Origin: Acidobacteriota bacterium
GTDB lineage: Bacteria; Acidobacteriota; Terriglobia; Terriglobales; Acidobacteriaceae
Assembly: GCA_021802085.1 (NCBI GenBank)
Contig: JAKAAZ010000086.1
Span: 1-13,586 of the forward strand
DNA length: 13,586 nt
Direction: 5' to 3'
Part shown: positions 6,819-13,586 of the stretch, in pieces
Numbering within the stretch: position 1 is the first letter of the stretch
Layout of the letters: each line of letters opens with the position of its first letter
Notes under the pieces: model-generated
Database searches by the model: none
What the model was told of the DNA's origin: nothing
The model's input: the letters and a program-made list of their open reading frames with translations, nothing else
Made by a program: the position numbers and the translations under genes

Positions 6819-9473
6819 CTAATGCGAAGGGGCAAAATCGACAACAACTTCTACAGGGCTATACCCGTGCGCATGACCAGAATTGCTGGATGGACGGATC
6901 GTCAACGCATAGGTGTTTGACGCTACTGCTTTCCATGACGCACCTTGCACCGCAACTACTCTTCTTCCGGTACACAGCTGGAAGGTCGAGATGCTGGCGG
7001 CGTCCACCTCGGCCTTCAGCGTGTAGGTAGATCCAAGCAGCTTCTCATCGATGACTTTCATAGCGTGGCTGGAGTCGCCGATCCATGGATGGACACGTGG
7101 CAGTAACAACGAAACTCCACCCGTGTACCGCAGGGTCAGGTGCGAGGTTCCGTGGGGAATCTCCAACTCCATGCTTGCATCGCTCGTCTGCGAATATTCC
7201 TTCAGCCGGGCAGGAATCGACTTTGCATTCCAGCTTGCTCCGGTCAGGTGAGCGCCCAGTGGAATTTCTGGACTGTAAACAAGATGGACCGGAGTACCGC
7301 TGTTAACGGTTTCCATCTCCGAACCATCGTTGGTTCGCGACCAAACAAACGCAAGCGTTGCTGAGGGAAGTTGGACGTTTCGGATCGCCAGCGCATTCCA
7401 ATCCGCCGGCACATGAGGAGCGAAAACGATTTGGCGAGCGATTCCATCGACCTGCAGACCCAACAGCCCTTGTACCGTCGCACGGAGAAATGCAGCCGAG
7501 GACCATGTTTGTTCCGGCACCGACTCCGTCTGTTCGTGGTAATAATCTCCAGCCAGGACTTCGTCCATATGTCCCGGCGAGTCGAGAGAAGACCATGGAA
7601 TCAGTCCGCTCCAGATCGGAAAAGCCGTATCAGGCCGGTGGTCCACCCAGAATGCCATGGCGATATTCGCTGTGCCGATGGCCCACACGCTGCCCTTGGC
7701 GTAGGAGTTAGGATCGAATGAGCTGGCATTGAGAGGGTTGCTTCTCGTTCCCCAATCCGTCTGGAAATTCGGCGAAGCGAGCTGATCCAGCAACGTTTCT
7801 TCCTGCCCCTCGCTGAAGAGATGCTGGGCAAACACTACGACTCCACTGCCGCTGCGATTCAAAATCTTTTTGCCGGATGGCGAATATCCGTCGATCCAGA
7901 ATTTTTCCCTGTCGTCCCAATAGCGGTTGGAAAAAGATCCGCGAGCCTTTTCGCTGGCGTTCCCTGCCTGTGCAGCTTGGGATGCATCCCCCATCCACGT
8001 CGCCATTTTGGCAAAGGACCTCGATGCCTCCACCCAACTGTCGGATAGCGTAATCGCATCGCTCATGCGGTCCTGTTCATCGCCTCCCTCCTTGCCTCGC
8101 GGAATGTGCGGCAGTCCATCCTGTGGGTCAATGAGCGATTGGCAGTAGCGATAGGCGGCCTGCACAGACTGCCAGTAGTCCTGCAAAAACGTCTTGTCCC
8201 CGCTCGTCGCTACATAATCCGCCATAGTAATCAGATATTGAAAGCTGATGTCTACATGGACAAACATGTAGGGATATTTGCCGACCCAGTCGATCAGACC
8301 CGCGCTTTGCGACATCTCATGCCAGAGCATTCCCGTTTTCCGGTCTTGGTATTTTGCAATGAAATCAAGCTCCTCGCGCGCGCGCGAGTATTCTCCCGCA
8401 CTCAACAAGGCGTCCACCGCAACCATCCCATCTCCAGCAAAAAACCATGCGTACTGGGGTCGTCTGGCGCCTCGCGATGGGCCGTATCCAGCGACCACAC
8501 CGCAGCCAAGATAAGGATTGCAAACCCAGGCCTGGTCCAGCGCGATCTCAGACCATGCCAGATCTCGATTGATGGTCTTGTCAGGAGTCTCGATCTGCAG
8601 CGCGTTTGCTCGCAGGTCGCCGTAATGGTCCATGGCGCTCCGCTCCATCTGCGCGCTGGAATGCGTGAGTGCCGCGACCAGGGAGCCAGAGTCGGTTGTC
8701 ATGCTATCGTTTGCAGTATTGTCTTTGGAAGCAATGACCACGGTCGATGTTTCATTGCCGGTGCTGCCGCCGGCCCGCACCGTGAAAGCAAGGCTCCCAG
8801 CGGTTGAGGATGATTCCGTGCTGTTGAGAATCTCGTCGTGCGCGATAATATCCATCGAGCCGATGACGGCGGAAAACCTGTGGGTTTGCTCAGTCATCAC
8901 ATAGCCGGAGAAGCCGGAATCCCAGCTTGTATCCTGCCCTCCAATCCCAGCCGGCCACATCAGGTTCAGAACCGGCACAAAATGGACGACGATATCGATC
9001 GGCTGCCGGCTCTCCACCGTATACGTGATAATTGCGCCCGGTACGTGCAGTGGAACGAATAACTTCTCGCGGACAATAAAATTTGGACCGATGTAAGTAC
9101 GCAGGATAGCTTCTGGCTGATAGGTGATACGCCGAAGAATTGTTTGGCCGGAAATCTCGGACGTAGTTCCCTCTGTACGAAATCCAATTCGATAGCCCCG
9201 GATGAGTTGCAGCGGGTATGCCCAGACCTCCAATCCACTTTCTGAGTATCCATTGATCAGAGAGCGGCGTCCGTGAACGGCAATAAAGCTGCGAGGACCC
9301 ACGACAGTAGTATTGATGGAGATCGGCGCCATCACCTGAGTCTTCTCGGTGGAAGTTTGCGCCGATGCTTGACCCAAAAACAGCAAAGGCAGCAGACATC
9401 CTAAATATATTGCGGGAGCGAGACTGCCGATGGCACTCGCACAAGAACCAACGTTGTTGGATGCCGTATTCAT
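6819..9473 (-). CDS. Secreted (alpha/alpha)6-toroid glycoside hydrolase, glycogen-debranching/GH63/GH133-like
   Basis: This 884-residue exported enzyme is predicted to cleave glycosidic bonds with an (alpha/alpha)6 barrel. A Sec signal peptide spans about 1-39 (hydrophobic 20-35, likely cleavage after ASA). Residues about 50-275 look like the beta-sandwich domain common to these enzymes, and residues about 290-680 form the toroid. Conserved-looking stretches are PQYAWFFAGDGMVAVDAL (339-356), TGMLWHEMSQ (380-389), PYMFVHVDISFQYL (401-414), FQTDWGTRSNP (570-580), FDPNSYAKGSVWAIG (586-600) and EQTWSSAAFLRA (654-665). The AGD at 346-348, the Asp at 408 and the acidic residues around 637-654 are candidate catalytic or substrate-binding positions, assigned by inference only. 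Residues 690-884 form a beta-rich C-terminal region. It resembles amylo-alpha-1,6-glucosidase-like proteins, but the exact GH family and substrate are uncertain. It starts 30 bp after the GH31 stop codon, so the two are almost surely co-transcribed. The ribosome binding site is weak, which fits translational coupling. Confidence 0.8.
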   Translation of the reverse strand: MNTASNNVGSCASAIGSLAPAIYLGCLLPLLFLGQASAQTSTEKTQVMAPISINTTVVGPRSFIAVHGRRSLINGYSESGLEVWAYPLQLIRGYRIGFRTEGTTSEISGQTILRRITYQPEAILRTYIGPNFIVREKLFVPLHVPGAIITYTVESRQPIDIVVHFVPVLNLMWPAGIGGQDTSWDSGFSGYVMTEQTHRFSAVIGSMDIIAHDEILNSTESSSTAGSLAFTVRAGGSTGNETSTVVIASKDNTANDSMTTDSGSLVAALTHSSAQMERSAMDHYGDLRANALQIETPDKTINRDLAWSEIALDQAWVCNPYLGCGVVAGYGPSRGARRPQYAWFFAGDGMVAVDALLSAGEYSRAREELDFIAKYQDRKTGMLWHEMSQSAGLIDWVGKYPYMFVHVDISFQYLITMADYVATSGDKTFLQDYWQSVQAAYRYCQSLIDPQDGLPHIPRGKEGGDEQDRMSDAITLSDSWVEASRSFAKMATWMGDASQAAQAGNASEKARGSFSNRYWDDREKFWIDGYSPSGKKILNRSGSGVVVFAQHLFSEGQEETLLDQLASPNFQTDWGTRSNPLNASSFDPNSYAKGSVWAIGTANIAMAFWVDHRPDTAFPIWSGLIPWSSLDSPGHMDEVLAGDYYHEQTESVPEQTWSSAAFLRATVQGLLGLQVDGIARQIVFAPHVPADWNALAIRNVQLPSATLAFVWSRTNDGSEMETVNSGTPVHLVYSPEIPLGAHLTGASWNAKSIPARLKEYSQTSDASMELEIPHGTSHLTLRYTGGVSLLLPRVHPWIGDSSHAMKVIDEKLLGSTYTLKAEVDAASISTFQLCTGRRVVAVQGASWKAVASNTYALTIRPSSNSGHAHGYSPVEVVVDFAPSH

Positions 9474-9503
9474 CAGTACATCTTACGAGCGTAAGGTGTT
9501 CAA

Positions 9504-12368
9504 CTACTTTCCAACATTGCTTTGTGGCTGAGAGACATCCTGCAACTGGGCGGTTCCGCGGGCAACTTCGCTCTGATACGTCGCAAGGTGCGCCGCGATC
9601 GAATGCTGCCAGTTCTCGCCCAGAATCTTGGCAATCTTCGTTCTATCCTCGGGAGTGATTGCATCTTTCATCTTGTCCACAGTTTCGATGGCCTTGGGAA
9701 GTTCCAGATGAAAATGCGCGATCTCCTGCGAAACCCTCTCCGGATGGTAGGTCAAGCGGTCTCCGGTCTGCATGACCTCGATCAACACATCCGGCGACCA
9801 TGCCAGCGGGAACGTTTGGTTCAGCGTGTCATAGGCTTCGCGCAAACGCGTCATGTCTCCCGCAAAGCCATCCAACTCTGCGCGTCGGCGCATCAGCCCC
9901 ACCGGCCGCTCGACATGGACCACGACGGGCTCGCTTGTGGACACGTGTGGTAACGTGATGACCGTCGTCAGCGTGTTTCCTTCGAAATGCCATCCCGTAG
10001 CTCCGCTTGCAATCGTGTAGTTCAACGGCGTGCCGTTCGCGGTTACCGAGGACGGGGGCCAATCTCCAGGCAGCCGCAATTCGTATGCGCGCGCATGCAG
10101 CATTCCAGGATAGTTTCCGCGCACGGGGTCGATGCTGACGATCAGGTTCCCGTCTTTCTGCTGCGCATGGATTGTCGTCCACGCGGCCTCGTTTTGCTGG
10201 TATCCCCGGCCGTTATCTCCTGCATCTTCATATAACGTGTACTGCGAGGAGCTTCCCGGAGGTTGCGGAAATACAGCCAGGATCAAAGGGTCCAAAGGCT
10301 TTTCGCTGGTATAACTCATCGGCGGGGCCATGGGAATGATGGCGCCTTCCGGCACATACACAGGAATTTGAGAGATGGAGAATCTGCGCTCCACTTGTAC
10401 GGGGCCAATGAAGTGTCTGCCTGTTTCCCATTCAATCCAATTTCCCTTGGGCAGCCAGATCGACTCCATCGCCAATTGCGACACGGCATCGACCGGAGTG
10501 GTTACAGGGGCAACCAGCATCTCCTTGCCAAACTGATATTCATTTTTCGAGTTGTACGCCGCGTCGGCTTCGGGCCAGTTGTAGTAGAGCGGCAGCAAAA
10601 ATGCCACACCAGTGTCATAGGTGCGGCGCGCTTCCGTGTAGATGTACGGCACCAGCGCATATCTCAGTTGGAAAGTATTCCGCATGATGCCCGAATACGG
10701 CTCGGGATATGCCCAGATGCGACGCTCGGCTTCTGGATTTTGGGTGGTATGCGTGCGCAGGACCGGGCTGAATGCCCCAAACTGTACCCAGCGCGTGTAC
10801 AGCTCTGGATCGACCGCGCCCGGCATGTGGCCCCCGATGTCATGGCTCCAATAGGCGTATCCGACGTTGGCCGCGGTAGCTGTAAACCAGGGCTGGAAAG
10901 CCAGCGAAGACCAGACCGAAATAGTGTCGCCCGAGAAGCCGATCTGATACCGATGTTCCCCCAGGCCGCCCCAGCGATTTAACATGAGCGGCCGCTTCCC
11001 CTCGCGCGCCTGGTCCGTAAAGAAAACGTAGCCGAGCCAGAACGTCGGGTTTACGTTTGGGATCTTTGTATAGTTTTGCTGTTGCCAATCCAGCCACCAA
11101 AAATCGACCCCCTGTTTTTCCAGCGGGTGTAGCACGATATCAAAATAGTGGGTGGCAAAATTTCTGTTCGTTATGTCGAAGGGGACATATTTCTGGGTCG
11201 CCGGATCGATACCCATGGCGCGCGCCATCTCCGGGTAACTTGTTTCCCACGGCTCGATGCCACCCGCCGGATGGAGGTTCAGCGTCACCTTCAGTCCTTC
11301 GCGATGAATGTTATTCAGGAATGCAGCAGGGTCCGGGAACAACAGCTTGTTCCAACTGTATCCGGTCCATCCCAGGGGCTGGCCGGACTGGTCCTTTTTC
11401 GTGCTCCACCAGTTTTGTTGGAATGTTGGATGCCAGCCCATATCGATCACCAGCACATTCAACGGGGTGTCGTTTTGGTGGAAGCCTTGAACCAGGTTAT
11501 TGAGTTCCTGGTCCGTATATGCCCAATAACGCGACCACCAGGTACCAAAGACGAATCGGGGCGGCAGCGGAATCCGGCCCGCAACCTTCACGAAATCGCC
11601 CAGCGCCTGTTTGTAGCGGTGCCCGTAGCCGAAAAAATACCAATCCTGATGGTCGCCGGTAGGCCGCGGCAATACCCATGGCCACGGGCTGTTTTCTCCC
11701 TGCTTGAACTGGAAATCGGCGGAACCGAATAGCGGACGCTTGGAATCGTCCACCACCACCCAGCCGTCACGCGAAATCAGGCCCTGACCGATCGGTTCCT
11801 TGGTCACATTGCCGCGCGCGCCATCCAGCGTGCGCGTCGTGCCTTGAAGATTTCCCGTGTCCGGCATGGCCGGACGCCATGTCATCTCTTTTCCATCCAA
11901 CTGGAAACTTACCTGGAGATCGTCCGGCGTGAACTTCCCGTTACCGCCCGGCGCGAGCGTATAGGTGAGTGTCAACTGGTCCGTTTTCAGGGTCAGTCTT
12001 TGACCATGGGCGCTCCGCGCAACCACGTGCGTAAACGTCGGCACTGGCATGTTCCGGTTCAAAAAAACGAACGTGGCGTGATCTTCAAATTTTCCATCCG
12101 CTGCCCACTCCATGCGGATCATGCTGGGAGTCAATACCGTGAATCTAGCATTGCCGAAAATCACAACCGCCTTGGGATTCGCGACTGGATCATATAGTCC
12201 CGCTGAATGTGTTTCTGCCGAAGTGAAAGTCGATCGCTTGCCAGGCTGAGAGAGATTCGTCTGGCCCTGGCTTTTCTCGGAGCAGAAGCCGAGACACAAC
12301 AAAAGTACGGGTAGGATGAACGCTTGGATGTCGAATCGAAGCAGCGTATTTCGAGGGATGGATGTCAT
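9504..12368 (-). CDS. Secreted GH31 family alpha-glycosidase with DUF5110 domain and C-terminal extension
   Basis: From the ATG at 12368 this is a 954-residue retaining alpha-glycosidase of family GH31. I prefer this start because it places a Sec signal peptide (hydrophobic 17-29) at the N-terminus with a G-rich stretch just upstream. An in-frame ATG at 12437 adds 23 residues and has no good ribosome binding site. A GH31 N-terminal beta-domain (about 60-255) precedes the (beta/alpha)8 catalytic domain (about 265-580). VDFWWLDWQQ at 421-430 gives Asp427 as the likely nucleophile. GFSGDTISVW at 477-486 gives Asp481 as the likely acid/base. WSHDIGG (507-513) and the RTH around 538-540 are standard GH31 substrate-site motifs. 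Beta-domains follow, including a DUF5110-like segment (about 690-770). Residues 825-954 are a helical extension I do not recognise. The WWLDWQQ form differs from the common WxDMNE and recalls a GH31 group that may include alpha-N-acetylgalactosaminidases; specificity stays open. It is the first gene of the four-gene block. Confidence 0.92.
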   Translation of the reverse strand: MTSIPRNTLLRFDIQAFILPVLLLCLGFCSEKSQGQTNLSQPGKRSTFTSAETHSAGLYDPVANPKAVVIFGNARFTVLTPSMIRMEWAADGKFEDHATFVFLNRNMPVPTFTHVVARSAHGQRLTLKTDQLTLTYTLAPGGNGKFTPDDLQVSFQLDGKEMTWRPAMPDTGNLQGTTRTLDGARGNVTKEPIGQGLISRDGWVVVDDSKRPLFGSADFQFKQGENSPWPWVLPRPTGDHQDWYFFGYGHRYKQALGDFVKVAGRIPLPPRFVFGTWWSRYWAYTDQELNNLVQGFHQNDTPLNVLVIDMGWHPTFQQNWWSTKKDQSGQPLGWTGYSWNKLLFPDPAAFLNNIHREGLKVTLNLHPAGGIEPWETSYPEMARAMGIDPATQKYVPFDITNRNFATHYFDIVLHPLEKQGVDFWWLDWQQQNYTKIPNVNPTFWLGYVFFTDQAREGKRPLMLNRWGGLGEHRYQIGFSGDTISVWSSLAFQPWFTATAANVGYAYWSHDIGGHMPGAVDPELYTRWVQFGAFSPVLRTHTTQNPEAERRIWAYPEPYSGIMRNTFQLRYALVPYIYTEARRTYDTGVAFLLPLYYNWPEADAAYNSKNEYQFGKEMLVAPVTTPVDAVSQLAMESIWLPKGNWIEWETGRHFIGPVQVERRFSISQIPVYVPEGAIIPMAPPMSYTSEKPLDPLILAVFPQPPGSSSQYTLYEDAGDNGRGYQQNEAAWTTIHAQQKDGNLIVSIDPVRGNYPGMLHARAYELRLPGDWPPSSVTANGTPLNYTIASGATGWHFEGNTLTTVITLPHVSTSEPVVVHVERPVGLMRRRAELDGFAGDMTRLREAYDTLNQTFPLAWSPDVLIEVMQTGDRLTYHPERVSQEIAHFHLELPKAIETVDKMKDAITPEDRTKIAKILGENWQHSIAAHLATYQSEVARGTAQLQDVSQPQSNVGK

Positions 12369-12536
12369 CGGCCCCCCCGAGTATAACTCAGTTGAAGACA
12401 GCATCGTTCGTAACCTACTTGCCTGCTGCACCACCATGCCAAGCGAACATTTTTCAAAGCTGCTGGCTCGAATCGGAATGTCGGCGAGCCGTGCCCGGCA
12501 TTCTGGCTCCGCCAGAATTTACACTGACTGATTGTC
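12369..12536. promoter_or_regulatory. Divergent intergenic region between GH31 and the M61 remnant
   Basis: This 168-bp region must hold the promoter for the four-gene minus-strand block and the one for the M61 remnant. On the minus strand TATACT (12380-12385) could be a -10 box, but there is no -35 hexamer at the right distance and it lies only about 12 bases before the GH31 ATG. A run of seven G residues on the minus strand (12372-12378) sits in the ribosome-binding position. A perfect inverted repeat at 12500-12518 is listed separately. No promoter can be called firmly. Confidence 0.4.
12500..12518. repeat. Inverted repeat, 8-bp arms with 3-bp spacer, candidate operator
   Basis: ATTCTGGC, three bases, then GCCAGAAT make a perfect inverted repeat. 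It lies 132 bp upstream of the GH31 start and 19 bp upstream of the M61-remnant start. The size and the central position between divergent genes fit the operator of a dimeric regulator. The short loop would also allow a small hairpin, but there is no T-run, so it is not a typical terminator. No regulator is encoded in the window. Confidence 0.4.
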
Positions 12537-12923
12537 ATGATGCGTTCCCCTTTCATGGTGCTGCGCGCCTCTGCTTTCCTCGCCTTCTTCGCTCTGGCGC
12601 AGACAGCGCATCAGCCGCAACCCGAGCCTGTCCCGATGCCGCCGCCCATAGTGGCGCCGATTGACAAACCATATACATATATAGGTCCGATCCACCTGAC
12701 CGTTGACCTTAGCAACAACGCCGATAGAATCGCGAAGATGCATGAAGAGATTCCGGTCGTCCCTGGCGCCAAACAGATGGTGCTTCTCTATCCGGAATGG
12801 ATTCCGTACGATCATGAGCCCTCGGGACCGATTCAGAGCTTGGCTGGCATCGTCACTACCGTGCACGGCAAGCGTGTACAGTGGGTGCGCGACCGCGTAA
12901 ATATATACGCGTCGTCCCCCTGA
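12537..12923 (+). pseudogene. Truncated M61-family (glycyl aminopeptidase-like) metallopeptidase, N-terminal fragment
   Basis: The 128-residue reading frame has an export signal (hydrophobic about 7-22, best with the third Met, residue 7, as start) and a Pro-rich linker (27-42). What follows resembles the beginning of the M61 N-terminal domain: YTYIGPIHLTVDL near 46-58, then LLYPEWIPYDHEPSGPIQSL near 83-102, a form of the family pattern LYPxWIPGxHGPxGPI. The frame stops after residues RDRVNIYASSP, where M61 proteins normally continue into the rest of the beta-domain and the thermolysin-like HExxH catalytic domain. Full M61 proteins are roughly 600 residues, so four fifths are missing and no peptidase activity is expected. 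An IS fragment begins 36 bp later on the other strand, which suggests an insertion followed by deletion. Family assignment is from remembered motifs. No part of the missing catalytic domain is visible up to the end of the window. Confidence 0.7.
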
Positions 12924-12959
12924 TCCATGGATAACATTGCATTCAAGTTGATGCGATGT

Positions 12960-13238
12960 TCAGAAAGCCGCGTGGAGTGGGTGGATGCGCTCCACCCGCA
13001 CTCCGCGCAGGTCCATCTCGACCCATTCCTGACTGGTATGCTGATCAAAAAGGCTGGCTTGTGGCGTACAATCAGGTTGCGCTGCTCGCTGGACACCAAG
13101 CCGGCCTTGCTCATCTAACTCCCCAAGATAAGCAACCACGCGCTGACGCGGCCCACGCACGGTGCGATAGGACTCCACCAATGCCCAATAGGCATGCCGC
13201 TTCCCATCCTTCTGCCGATAGCAGCGTCGCAAATACAC
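12960..13238 (-). pseudogene. IS1634-like (IS4 superfamily) transposase, N-terminal fragment
   Basis: A GTG at 13236-13238 opens a 92-residue frame that resembles the start of IS1634-type transposases: YLRRCYRQKDGKRHAYWALV at 2-21, then SYRTVRGPRQRVVAYLGELD at 23-42, and DEQGRLGVQRAA. Similarity seems to run on through WVEMDLRGVRVER. It then breaks off, and the last residues (IHPLHAAF) do not look like the usual continuation toward the DDE catalytic domain. The break coincides with a long hairpin at 12970-13008. The complete transposases of this type are several times longer, so the catalytic part is gone and the fragment cannot move on its own. It lies antisense and 36 bp downstream of the truncated M61 gene, the likely insertion target. 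The other IS end and its terminal repeats were not identified. Confidence 0.65.
12970..13008. repeat. Long imperfect hairpin at the transposase break point
   Basis: The left arm 12970-12985 (GCGTGGAGTGGGTGGA) pairs with the right arm 12991-13008 across a five-base loop. The only departures are a two-base bulge (12997-12998) and one G-T pair. On the minus strand the right arm encodes the last transposase-like residues (RGVRVE), and the left arm is an inverted near-copy of it. Confidence 0.65.
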
Positions 13239-13586
13239 AACGCCATCCTACCCATCCGGAACCGTTTTGCAACAGGCTTGGTCTTCACTACACGCGACTT
13301 CTCAATCATCGGAAACAACATTACAAACACCCGCATCGAAAATAGAGCATTTCCTCCCAGCAAGCAGCACATCCCCCGACCGAAACCCATCCAAAATATT
13401 TCTTGTGAGCCCAAGGCTGCGGAAGCTGGGCTAGCCTGGATGTCCGCATGAAAGCATCATGGTTGATTTTGCAAGCCGTATCGATGGTTGGTGGAGCGAA
13501 GTTCGGCGATCAATCCACCGAGTGTGATGCAGAATGAATTTCCGGGGGCCTGGTCCTCAACCTCTCGGGCAATTCATGCGATGCAG
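13239..13586. other. Region without a supported gene, right of the IS fragment
   Basis: These 348 bases hold no reading frame with a recognisable product on either strand. The part next to 13238 is the upstream region of the transposase fragment and may be IS sequence, but I could not find a terminal inverted repeat or a target-site duplication. I also looked for a continuation of the M61 gene and saw none. A 7-bp direct repeat GATGCAG (13526-13532 and 13580-13586) is too short to mean much. Confidence 0.4.

Noticed and set aside
8106..8807. A 233-codon plus-strand frame inside the (alpha/alpha)6 glycosidase gene.
   Set aside because: Antisense to conserved glycosidase motifs, with no recognisable domain or ribosome binding site.
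10263..10982. A 239-codon plus-strand frame inside the GH31 gene.
   Set aside because: Antisense to the GH31 catalytic domain; no domain of its own.
12426..12441. A sigma54-like pattern on the minus strand (TTGGCA, then TGCA) upstream of GH31.
   Set aside because: The GG and GC elements are 9 instead of the required 10 bases apart and the match is partial, so it is likely chance.
13115..13414. A 99-codon minus-strand frame overlapping the transposase fragment.
   Set aside because: It overlaps the transposase-like frame in another phase and shows no recognisable motif.
13526..13586. Direct repeat GATGCAG and inverted arms ATGAATT/AATTCAT at the window's end, considered as an IS end.
   Set aside because: Arms of seven bases are expected by chance, and there is no link to a recognisable IS terminus.

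Overview
The window suggests an acidobacterium (phylum Acidobacteriota). The main evidence is a very large 'Oar-like' TonB-dependent receptor with an N-terminal carboxypeptidase-regulatory-like domain and no SusD partner, next to secreted glycoside hydrolases and a Tat-exported sulfatase. A moderate-to-high GC content, an M61-type peptidase remnant and an IS1634-like transposase remnant fit the same group. The assignment rests on gene style only; no rRNA or other marker gene is present.

Layout. Positions 84-1400 (+) encode a membrane-bound diguanylate cyclase with intact GGDEF and I-site motifs. It converges, with a 29-bp gap, on a four-gene block that fills 1430-12368 on the minus strand. 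In transcription order this block is: a secreted GH31 glycosidase (9504-12368), a secreted (alpha/alpha)6-toroid glycosidase of the glycogen-debranching/GH63/GH133-like type (6819-9473), a TonB-dependent outer-membrane receptor (3053-6616), and a Tat-exported S1-family sulfatase (1430-3031). Gaps are 30 bp, about 200 bp and 21 bp. The longest gap holds a good sigma70-type promoter, so the receptor and sulfatase may also be transcribed on their own. To the right is a divergent intergenic region with a clean inverted repeat, then a truncated M61 peptidase gene (12537-12923, +), an antisense fragment of an IS1634-like transposase (12960-13238, -) that ends at a long imperfect hairpin, and about 350 bp with no gene I can support.

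How the genes may work together (inference). The receptor would import oligosaccharides across the outer membrane. The two secreted glycosidases would trim them, and the sulfatase would remove sulfate esters. The set looks like a SusD-less polysaccharide-utilization locus for a sulfated, alpha-linked glycan. The substrate cannot be fixed from sequence. The GH31 motif and the sulfatase subgroup leave an amino-sugar-containing glycan (mucin-like or microbial exopolysaccharide) as one testable possibility. No transcription regulator, formylglycine-generating enzyme or inner-membrane transporter lies inside the window.
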